Below, piece by piece: positions 1 to 5,733 of a DNA stretch of 29,859 bases. The notes below the pieces were generated by a model that had not been told where the DNA came from, made no database searches, and was given only the letters and a program-made list of their open reading frames with translations. Position 1 is the stretch's first letter, and each line of letters starts with the position of its first letter. This DNA is from an uncultured Rhodocyclaceae bacterium (lineage in GTDB: Bacteria; Pseudomonadota; Gammaproteobacteria; Burkholderiales; Rhodocyclaceae): assembly GCA_937892345.1 (NCBI GenBank), contig CALAGF010000070.1:1-29859 (forward strand). The letters are read 5' to 3'. A program made the position numbers and the translations under genes.

Positions 1-1
1 C

Positions 2-382
2 ACCAATTTGGCCACGGTAGCAGGTTTTGCCAACGCTCCAACCGCTGGCACCGCAACCAATATGAATGGTGTCACTGCTGCGGACGTCTCAGGTTACTCA
101 AATGCACAATTAACAATCAGCTTGATGGATCAAGCCCTGACTACTGTAAATTCAGCAAGAGCAAGCTTGGGTGCCTACCAGAATCGCTTTACCTCGACTA
201 TCGCCAATCTGCAAACAGCTTCAGAAAACTTGTCCGCCTCCCGCAGTCGTATTCAAGATGCAGACTTTGCTGCGGAAACGGCCAACTTGACGAAAGCTCA
301 AATCCTGCAACAAGCCGGCACTGCCATGCTCGCCCAAGCCAACGCACTACCGCAAAACGTGTTGAGCCTGCTGCAAGGCTAA
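2..382 (+). CDS. fliC: flagellin FliC, C-terminal part (cut by window edge)
   Basis: This is the 3' end of a flagellin gene, the subunit of the external filament. The frame is open from the first bases, so the 5' part lies outside the window. About 126 residues are visible. The last ~90 form the conserved C-terminal D1/D0 helices: a segment with LGAYQNRF, then the conserved SRIQDADFA region, and an ending in NVLSLLQG, which closes bacterial flagellins and carries the export and polymerisation surface. The more variable Ala/Thr/Gly-rich stretch before it is the edge of the surface domain. flaG, fliD and fliS follow, the usual flagellin neighbourhood. Its promoter (normally FliA-dependent) is not in view. 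A GC-rich hairpin follows the stop and could limit read-through. Confidence 0.96.
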   Translation, partial: TNLATVAGFANAPTAGTATNMNGVTAADVSGYSNAQLTISLMDQALTTVNSARASLGAYQNRFTSTIANLQTASENLSASRSRIQDADFAAETANLTKAQILQQAGTAMLAQANALPQNVLSLLQG

Positions 383-390
383 TTAATCCA

Positions 391-453
391 AGGCCAGGCC
401 CCGCGCCCGGCCTGACTCGACGGGCGCGGTGGCGGAAACGCTGCCGCGCCTTT
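391..453 (+). terminator. GC-rich hairpins between fliC and flaG, likely terminator/attenuator
   Basis: The main stem pairs 422-434 with 439-451 around a GAAA tetraloop (435-438). It is 13 pairs, mostly G-C with a few G-T, and is followed by only three Ts in total (451-453), so termination would be weak or partial. A first, shorter stem pairs CAGGCC (395-400) with GGCCTG (409-414). The segment CCGCGCCC (401-408) is also exactly complementary to GGGCGCGG (422-429), so alternative folds compete. The most likely role is setting the fliC:flaG transcript ratio or protecting the fliC 3' end. The pairing is seen directly; the function is inferred. Confidence 0.5.
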
Positions 454-486
454 GGCCCATGTGGCACGACGATTCTGGAGTGAATC

Positions 487-870
487 ATGAACGTTTCGAA
501 CATCAACAGCAGCTTGCCGCCCGTTCGCACGACAAGCGCAGACCTTGCCGCACCGGATGCCCGCGCCGCCCGCAGCACGGCGCCCAGCGACGCCACGCAA
601 GTACTCACCGAGCAATCGGTCGCGCAAACACAAAAAACCGAAACCACACGCGAAAAGCTGGAAGAAGCCGTCAAACAGGTCAATGACTTTGTACAACCTT
701 TCAACAACGGCCTGCAGTTCAGCCTGGATGACGACACCGGCAAGACCATCGTCAAAGTCATCGACAAGGCCACGGAAGAAGTGATTCGCCAGTTTCCTTC
801 CGAGGAAATGCTGGGCATTGCCAAAGCCATCGACACGATGAAGGGCTTGCTGATCCAGCAAAAAGCGTAA
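487..870 (+). CDS. flaG: FlaG family protein
   Basis: A 127-residue FlaG-family protein, a small soluble protein encoded next to flagellin and thought to influence filament length or stability; the exact role is unsettled even in studied bacteria. Residues 1-55 are low-complexity (Ser/Thr/Ala/Gln). From about 55 an amphipathic helix leads into the conserved core, which includes LQFSLDDDTGKTIVKVID followed by IRQFPSEE near residue 100 and a closing helix. The core pattern 'F..d..tg..vvkv.D..t.evIRQ.P.ee' is the family signature. The ATG has a GGAG Shine-Dalgarno sequence about 6 bases upstream. The gene lies between fliC and fliD, as in many polarly flagellated proteobacteria. No good promoter of its own was found. 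Confidence 0.9.
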   Translation: MNVSNINSSLPPVRTTSADLAAPDARAARSTAPSDATQVLTEQSVAQTQKTETTREKLEEAVKQVNDFVQPFNNGLQFSLDDDTGKTIVKVIDKATEEVIRQFPSEEMLGIAKAIDTMKGLLIQQKA

Positions 871-903
871 ACTACGCGGAAATTGTATTAACGGAGGCCG
901 ATT

Positions 904-2346
904 ATGGCATCGATAGCGTCTTTGGGTGTGGGTTCGGGGCTGGACTTAAGCGGGATTGTTAACAGCCTGATGGCGGTCGAAGCGCAACCACTCACCGCCC
1001 TGCAAAAAAAAGAAGCCTCCTTTCAGTCGCGGATTTCCTCACTGGGTTCGCTGAAAAGCACTCTGTCCTCACTTAAGACAGCGGCCGAAGCGTTAATTCC
1101 CTCAACCGGGCAAACAGCGGCCAACAAATACGCCAGTTTCAAAGCCAGCGTAGCCGAGACCACCGTTGCCAGCGCCACGGCCAGCACCGGCGCCGTCAGC
1201 GGCACTTACAGTCTGGAAGTGACCGCTCTGGCCAAGGCCCATCGGCTGACCACGCCCACGACTGCCGACGCAGTAGGCAAGGCTGCAATGGATGCCGGTC
1301 TGGCAACTGGCGGCACCCTGACCATCGACTTGGGCAAACTGGATGGCAGCACCTTTACCGCCGACAGTACCCGCAGCCTGAGCGTGACCGTCGCCGCCGG
1401 GGCAACATTGGCTAACGTGCGCGATGCGATAAATGCCAAGGCAACCGATGGTCGAGTCAGTGCGACTATCGTCAACGGTACCAACGGCCAACAACTGGTC
1501 CTGAGCAGCGCCAAAACAGGCAACGCCAACGTCATCAAATTGTCAGGCATCAGTGGGCTGGACTTTGATCCGGCCACTGCCAGCGGCACCCTGTCGCAAG
1601 ATGCCGCCAAAGGCGGCCTAGCGGCTTCGGACGCAGCCTTCAACCTCAACGGTATTGCCGCCACTAGCAGCACCAACACCGTCAGTGATGTATTGGATGG
1701 CGTGACGCTGACGCTACAGAAAACCAATATTGGCTCTGCGACCACGTTGACCGTAACCAAGGACAGCACGACCAATCTCACTGCATCGATCAACGCCTTT
1801 ATTACGGCCTACAACACTGCTGCCAACACCGTGAAATCGATGGGGGCTTACAACGCCGAAACCAAGGCGGCGGGCGCACTGCAAGGGGATTCCACCCTGC
1901 GTGGCGCACAAACCCAGTTGCGCAATCTGCTGCAAACCGCGGCCGGCGGCAGTTCCGCCTATCAAACCCTCTCCAATATTGGCGTGGAATTGCAAAAGGA
2001 CGGCACGCTCAAGCTGGATAGCACCAAGTTGAACAACGCGGTGGCTGCGGATTACACCGGCGTCACGACCTTGGTGGAAAAAGTCGGTTCCGCCTTCAAA
2101 ACCGGGCTGGATAGTGTGGTTGGCTCCTCGGGCAGCATTACGGCAGCCACCGACAGCACCAACCGGATGATCAAGGAAATTCAAAAGCGGCAAGAGGCTC
2201 TGAGCTTGCGACTGACCCAGATCGAAGCGCGTTACACCAAGCAGTTCGCCTCCCTGGATACCCTGGTCGCCGGCATGAACCAGACGAGTAGCTGGTTGAC
2301 CCAACAACTGGCCAACCTGCCCGGCGCCTACAGTTCCAAGAATTAA
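904..2346 (+). CDS. fliD: flagellar filament cap protein FliD (HAP2)
   Basis: A 480-residue FliD, the cap at the filament tip that helps exported flagellin monomers fold and insert. The N-terminal FliD_N domain starts with the typical ISSLGVGSGLDL-type motif (here ASIASLGVGSGLDLSGIVN) and a helix at ~24-45. The middle is Ala/Thr/Ser-rich and variable. The C-terminal FliD_C domain (~245-470) ends in a long helix with IEARYTKQFASLDTLV and SSWLTQQLANL, typical of the family. The length is normal. A strong AACGGAGG ribosome site lies 6 bases before the ATG. Codons 34-36 contain an uninterrupted run of eight A bases (1004-1011), a possible slippage site. fliS follows after 15 bases and probably shares the transcript. 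Confidence 0.95.
   Translation: MASIASLGVGSGLDLSGIVNSLMAVEAQPLTALQKKEASFQSRISSLGSLKSTLSSLKTAAEALIPSTGQTAANKYASFKASVAETTVASATASTGAVSGTYSLEVTALAKAHRLTTPTTADAVGKAAMDAGLATGGTLTIDLGKLDGSTFTADSTRSLSVTVAAGATLANVRDAINAKATDGRVSATIVNGTNGQQLVLSSAKTGNANVIKLSGISGLDFDPATASGTLSQDAAKGGLAASDAAFNLNGIAATSSTNTVSDVLDGVTLTLQKTNIGSATTLTVTKDSTTNLTASINAFITAYNTAANTVKSMGAYNAETKAAGALQGDSTLRGAQTQLRNLLQTAAGGSSAYQTLSNIGVELQKDGTLKLDSTKLNNAVAADYTGVTTLVEKVGSAFKTGLDSVVGSSGSITAATDSTNRMIKEIQKRQEALSLRLTQIEARYTKQFASLDTLVAGMNQTSSWLTQQLANLPGAYSSKN
1004..1011 (+). repeat. A8 homopolymer in fliD
   Basis: Eight consecutive A bases span codons 34-36 (Gln-Lys-Lys) of fliD. Gain or loss of one base, or polymerase slippage during transcription, would shift the frame very early in the gene. 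It is present in frame here; variability is only a possibility. Confidence 0.9.
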
Positions 2347-2361
2347 AACAGGACAACACAC

Positions 2362-2769
2362 ATGTTCGGCATGATGCGTAACCCCGCACAGAGCTATGCC
2401 ACCGTCGGCGTTGAGGTGGCGGTGGAATCGGCTGACCCGCACAAACTGGTGCTGATGCTGTTTGATGGCGCCATCACCGCCATCAATATTGGCAAGTTCC
2501 AGATGCAACAACAGCAAATTGCGGAAAAAGGCGCCAGCCTCTCCAAGGCCATCAGCCTGATTACCGATGGCCTGAAAGCCAGTCTGGACATGGCCTCCGG
2601 TGGTGAGCTGGCGGAGCGCCTGGGAGCGCTCTACGACTACATGGCGCAGCGCCTGCTCTGGGCCAATCTGAAAAACGAAACCGCGCCGCTGGATGAGGTA
2701 TTAACACTGCTGGGTGAATTGCGCGATGCATGGACGCAAATTCGCAGCGATCAGCAGCAGGTGGCCTGA
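2362..2769 (+). CDS. fliS: flagellin export chaperone FliS
   Basis: A 135-residue FliS, the cytoplasmic chaperone that binds the flagellin C-terminus, prevents premature polymerisation and delivers it to the export gate. The family pattern is clear: a 'Y..v.ve.adPhkLvlmLfdGai.ai..ak' block (residues ~12-50, here with DPHKLVLMLFDGAI), helix 3 with KGASLSKAISLITDGLKASLD, and the 'lY.ym..rL..AN' motif (LYDYMAQRLLWANLKN, ~90-105). The length is typical and the protein is all-helical. The start is ATG at 2362, with a weak purine-rich ribosome site (ACAGGAC). Its stop TGA directly abuts the TTG start of the fliT-like gene, so the two are probably translationally coupled. Confidence 0.95.
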   Translation: MFGMMRNPAQSYATVGVEVAVESADPHKLVLMLFDGAITAINIGKFQMQQQQIAEKGASLSKAISLITDGLKASLDMASGGELAERLGALYDYMAQRLLWANLKNETAPLDEVLTLLGELRDAWTQIRSDQQQVA

Positions 2770-3051
2770 TTGAGCCTGCTCGACGATTTTCAGCGCCTCC
2801 TGACGATTTCCCGGGAAATGCAGGCGCAAGCAATCAAGGGCAACTGGGACGCATTGAATGCTCTCCAGTCGCAGCGAGCAGCATGCATTGCTCGCCTCTC
2901 CTCCGTCAGCGCCAGCCAAAGCGCCCGGGATAGCGATGAAATTCGCCGCCTGATCGGGGAAATCCAGAGCTGCGACGAAGCTGTAATGGAACACGCCATG
3001 CCCCTGCGCGAACAGCTTGCCGCCTGGTTGCCCGCGCCTTCCCGCCCTTAA
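2770..3051 (+). CDS. fliT: FliT-like flagellar chaperone (probable)
   Basis: A small, 93-residue, predominantly helical protein in the position where fliT normally sits, directly after fliS. FliT is the chaperone for the FliD cap and, in enterics, also interacts with FlhDC. The sequence starts LLDDFQRLLTISREMQAQAIKGNWDAL, the usual FliT opening: a helix, then 'a..g.Wd.l..l...R', then two further helices. FliT proteins diverge strongly, so this rests on position, size and helical pattern. The start is TTG at 2770, immediately after the fliS stop with no gap. AGGTGG at the end of fliS is a suitable ribosome site, and no nearby in-frame ATG would keep the first helix. It could instead be an unrelated helical chaperone. 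Confidence 0.72.
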   Translation: MSLLDDFQRLLTISREMQAQAIKGNWDALNALQSQRAACIARLSSVSASQSARDSDEIRRLIGEIQSCDEAVMEHAMPLREQLAAWLPAPSRP

Positions 3052-3061
3052 GGGCTGACCG

Positions 3062-4252
3062 ATGATTCCACCGGACGTCGCCAGTAGTCTGCGGACGATT
3101 ATTAATGATCCGCAGGCTGCCGCCCGGGAGGCACAAGCGCAGCCGGTCGCTGCAACGCAGCGTATTACCGAAATCCTCAGCAATCTGGTTCCTGGCCAGA
3201 GAATCTTTGCCGAGATTCAGGCCATGTTGCCGAATGGCAGTTATCGCGCAACGGTCGCCCAGCGCGATGTCACTCTGGCCTTGCCATTCTCGGCCAAGGC
3301 AGGCGACAGCCTGGAACTGGAGGTGCAGGAGTCTGACGGTAAATTGACGCTGGCTTTCGTGACCAACCGCGGCGAGGCCGCCGCGAAAGGTGCGGAGCAA
3401 CAATCCGTCGCAACCTCTCTCAGTTCAGCCGGCAAACTGATCGGCGACCTGATGAATGAAATCGGCGGCGAAGGCAAGCGTGCCGCGCCCGCGCCCCTGA
3501 ACGGCAATCTGGCGATTGTGGCCAGCATGCCCAAGGATGCGGCAGATCTGGCGCCGGTTCTTAAGCAGGCTTTGTCCCAGAGCGGCATGTTTTACGAATC
3601 CCACCAGGCACGCTGGGTCGCCGGCCAGATGCCGGTAGATCAACTGCGCCAGGAACCCCAGGGGAAAATACCAGTACCTGCGCACCCCGTGCCACAAACC
3701 CCTGCGGTCGACGAGCCAAACAACGCAAAAATCACCGACACCAGAGATGGCAGCCCACTCAGCACCCTGGCCTCAACGCGTGCCGAAAACACAGCGCAAG
3801 CGCCTATCCCTACCCGGACAGATGCAGCCCAGTCGCAGAGCCAAGTTCAAGCCAGCACGCTACAAGCAGCACAGGGTATGCCACGCGAACTCGGCCCGCT
3901 GGTGCAACAGCAACTCGATGGTCTCGCCAACCAGAATTTTGTCTGGCAGGGGCAAATCTGGCCCGGACAGGGAATGCTGTGGGAAATTGGCGAAAACCCC
4001 GAGGACCGAAATTACTCAGGGGATCAACCCCCTGCACGCTGGCACACCAAGGTAAGGCTGACCTTGCCGGTGCTTGGTACGGTCGACGCGAGTTTGCGGC
4101 TACAAACCAGCGGTGATCTTTCGGTACGCATTCAGGCGGACTCTCCCGAACATGAGACCCAGCTACGGGATGCCGCAGTATCACTGCAGCAGCAAATGGA
4201 AGCTGCCGGCCTGAAATTGAGTCAAATCCTGATCTCCCATGAGCAAGCCTGA
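3062..4252 (+). CDS. second FliK-like hook-length control protein
   Basis: A 396-residue protein with FliK architecture: an N-terminal part (1-110) with a small beta-rich segment (LVPGQRIFAEIQAMLPNG...), a long Pro/Gln/Thr-rich disordered middle (~200-290), and a C-terminal Flg_hook domain (~325-390) with 'v.l.lp.lG.v.a.l.l..g.l.v.i.a' followed by a helix ending near LKLSQILISHE. In FliK this C-terminal domain contacts FlhB to switch export from hook to filament substrates. A canonical fliK is present at 13775, so this is a second copy type. It overlaps the fhlB start by 14 bases, which suggests the two act together. Whether it measures length or modifies the switch cannot be told from sequence. 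B. subtilis ylqG-ylqH is a comparable pair. Confidence 0.8.
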   Translation: MIPPDVASSLRTIINDPQAAAREAQAQPVAATQRITEILSNLVPGQRIFAEIQAMLPNGSYRATVAQRDVTLALPFSAKAGDSLELEVQESDGKLTLAFVTNRGEAAAKGAEQQSVATSLSSAGKLIGDLMNEIGGEGKRAAPAPLNGNLAIVASMPKDAADLAPVLKQALSQSGMFYESHQARWVAGQMPVDQLRQEPQGKIPVPAHPVPQTPAVDEPNNAKITDTRDGSPLSTLASTRAENTAQAPIPTRTDAAQSQSQVQASTLQAAQGMPRELGPLVQQQLDGLANQNFVWQGQIWPGQGMLWEIGENPEDRNYSGDQPPARWHTKVRLTLPVLGTVDASLRLQTSGDLSVRIQADSPEHETQLRDAAVSLQQQMEAAGLKLSQILISHEQA

Positions 4253-4553
4253 CAGCACCCGCGAAGCCATTGCACTGGCTTACCACCAGACTGATGCCGC
4301 ACCGCGCGTGGTTGCCCGCGGCAAAGGTCTGATCGCCGAGCAAATCATTGCCAAAGCCCGCGAACACGGGGTCTACGTGCATGAGTCCCCCGAATTGGTG
4401 GCGCTGCTGACACAAGTCAACCTTGACGAGCATATCCCGCCACAGTTATACATGGCCGTTGCTGAATTGCTGGCCTGGTTATACCGGATCGAACAAGGCC
4501 AATCTGCCCCACCTCCTGCTGTTCCAACCGTTTCAAAAAGCACGACCCCATGA
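4239..4553 (+). CDS. fhlB: FlhB C-terminal-domain-like protein (FhlB, EscU/YscU family)
   Basis: A 104-residue soluble protein that matches only the cytoplasmic tail of FlhB, the export-specificity switch. Residues 9-85 align by eye with the part of FlhB just after its NPTH autocleavage site: AIALAYHQTDAAPRVVARGKGLIAEQI corresponds to 'vALqYd...saPkVvAKGagliA..Ir', and IPPQLYMAVAELLAWLY corresponds to 'IP.qLY.aVAEvLAwv'. There are no membrane helices and no NPTH, so the gene encodes the post-cleavage fragment as a separate protein. It overlaps the upstream fliK2 by 14 bases and the ycgR start by 4 (ATGA), giving tight translational coupling. Such stand-alone proteins (YlqH, FhlB) are known, and YlqH can stand in for the FlhB tail. 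The residues after ~85 are a Pro/Ser tail. Confidence 0.85.
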   Translation: MSKPDSTREAIALAYHQTDAAPRVVARGKGLIAEQIIAKAREHGVYVHESPELVALLTQVNLDEHIPPQLYMAVAELLAWLYRIEQGQSAPPPAVPTVSKSTTP

Positions 4554-5350
4554 ACGATACGAGCGAAATTCAAGAAGAAGAGATCACCCTCCCGGTGTTC
4601 GAGTACGATCAGCAGGATCGTTACGCGCAATACATGATCAAAAACCGGCGAGAAATCGGCTTTCATCTGAAAGCCATGATCAACCATCGAACCTTCCTGA
4701 CGCTTTATATCAACGATGGCGATGTGTTCTATCTCACCAATCTCATCGAAGTGGACGAAGAAGAGAATCGTCTGGTTTTTGATGCCCCACTCAATCCCGA
4801 TTTGCTAGAAAAGACGCTCAAAGCGCGTCAAATTACGGTATCGGCCATTCTTGACCGGGTCAAAATCCAGTTGCGGCTGCAAACGATCAATTTTGACAAA
4901 AAAGCCTCACCACCGACCTTGGTCGGCACCTTTCCAGACCAAATGCTGCGCCTGCAGCGCCGTGAATTCTTCCGGATCGAAACCCCAAAGCTCACCCCCC
5001 TGCGCTGCAAACTGGCCCGGCGACAGGAAAACGGCCGTATCGACACCTTCGACCTGCCGCTGTTCGATATGAGTGGCGGCGGTCTCTGCTTGCTGGGCGA
5101 AGGACAATTGGCCGACCGTTTTTCTCAAGGTGAACTGCTGTCCGACTGCCGACTCGAAATTCCGGGCGAAAACGTCTTCAAGGTAAATCTATGTGTCCGC
5201 GAAGTCATGCGTCAGGAACATGCTCGCGGCACCCAAGTGCGGCTTGGCTGCGAGTTTGTCGACCTGTCAGGCGCCACACTGTCACATCTCGAGCGTTACA
5301 TCACCCGACTGGAACGTGAGCGCAAAGCCAGGGAAAGCGGCTTGAATTAA
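4550..5350 (+). CDS. ycgR: YcgR-family flagellar brake protein, PilZ domain
   Basis: A 266-residue YcgR-type protein. The N-terminal YcgR/PilZN domain (~12-130) is followed by a PilZ domain (~135-250). The c-di-GMP-binding residues are present: the RxxxR motif as R138-R142 in QRREFFRIETP, and DxSxxG as D173-S175-G178 in FDMSGGG. In enterics, c-di-GMP-loaded YcgR binds the FliG/FliM/MotA interface and slows or biases the motor. The ATG overlaps the stop of fhlB (ATGA), so it is the last gene of the fliK2-fhlB-ycgR unit. It ends 12 bases from the convergent fliE stop. Both binding motifs are intact, so ligand binding is likely; motor binding is inferred from the family. Confidence 0.92.
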   Translation: MNDTSEIQEEEITLPVFEYDQQDRYAQYMIKNRREIGFHLKAMINHRTFLTLYINDGDVFYLTNLIEVDEEENRLVFDAPLNPDLLEKTLKARQITVSAILDRVKIQLRLQTINFDKKASPPTLVGTFPDQMLRLQRREFFRIETPKLTPLRCKLARRQENGRIDTFDLPLFDMSGGGLCLLGEGQLADRFSQGELLSDCRLEIPGENVFKVNLCVREVMRQEHARGTQVRLGCEFVDLSGATLSHLERYITRLERERKARESGLN

Positions 5351-5355
5351 GCTGG

Positions 5356-5373
5356 TGCAGGCTCAAACCTGCA
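5356..5373. terminator. small hairpin between convergent ycgR and fliE
   Basis: TGCAGG (5356-5361) pairs perfectly with CCTGCA (5368-5373) across a 6-base loop that overlaps the fliE stop. It is the only obvious structure in the 12-bp gap between two convergent genes and could help end either transcript. No T-tract follows on either strand, so it is at best a weak or factor-dependent terminator. Confidence 0.3.
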
Positions 5374-5686
5374 TGTTCATCACATCCTGGTACGCGGAGA
5401 CCAGCTTGTTCCGAACCTGAACCATTTCCTGGAAGGAAACGCTGGCAGTCTGCAGCGCAATCATGACCTCGTGCAGGTTTTGCGTGCTATCGCCAGCTGC
5501 AAGTTGCTCGGCCATCTGGTTGGCTGACTGCTGCGTCTGATTCACTTTGTCGATTGAATTCTTCAGGATTTCCGAGAAATCACCGATGCCGGACGCTGCC
5601 GCCGACGTTTCTGCCGGTGCGCCTGTAGCCTGCGCTGCGGTCGACCGCAGCACACTCAACATTTGTTCGATTCCCTTGGTATCCAT
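5363..5686 (-). CDS. fliE: flagellar hook-basal body protein FliE
   Basis: A 107-residue FliE, the small rod protein that joins the MS ring/export gate to the proximal rod and is needed for export of other rod proteins. The C-terminal half carries the family motif: QNLHEVMIALQTASVSFQEMVQVRNKLVSAYQDVMNMQV resembles 'd.h.vmia.eka..sfq....vRnKlv.AYqeimrMqv'. The N-terminal half is variable and includes FSEILKNSIDKVNQTQ. The ATG is preceded by AGGAG at 6 bases. It lies downstream of flrB-flrC on the same strand but has its own sigma-54-type promoter in the 47-bp gap. It is separated from fliF by the two regulatory genes and points away from it. Confidence 0.95.
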   Translation of the reverse strand: MDTKGIEQMLSVLRSTAAQATGAPAETSAAASGIGDFSEILKNSIDKVNQTQQSANQMAEQLAAGDSTQNLHEVMIALQTASVSFQEMVQVRNKLVSAYQDVMNMQV

Positions 5687-5714
5687 CGCAAACTCCTAAT
5701 CTCGCTGCTTGAGC

Positions 5715-5730
5715 AGCAATTTCCGGGCCA
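5715..5730 (-). promoter_or_regulatory. sigma-54 promoter of fliE
   Basis: Read on the minus strand, the flrC-fliE gap contains TGGCCCG-N4-TTGCT, matching the RpoN consensus TGGCACG-N4-TTGC(A/T) at all but one specified base, with the invariant GG and GC at the right spacing. A transcript would start near 5704, about 18 bases before the fliE ATG, leaving room for its AGGAG ribosome site. In Vibrio and Pseudomonas, fliE-type operons are activated by the FlrC/FleR regulator, encoded here directly upstream. Confidence 0.75.
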
Positions 5731-5733
5731 GAC

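Noticed and set aside
462..477. TGGCACG-N4-TTCTG just before flaG, resembling a sigma-54 promoter
   Set aside because: The -24 half is perfect, but the -12 half lacks the invariant GC, and the start site would fall on the flaG ATG itself.
198..861. Long open frames on the minus strand opposite flaG and the fliC end
   Set aside because: They overlap clear flagellar genes on the other strand, have Cys/Arg-rich shadow-like composition and no family features.
871..903. TAAA ... GCCGAT before fliD as a sigma-28 promoter
   Set aside because: The spacing is about ten bases too long, and GCCGAT directly abuts the start codon.
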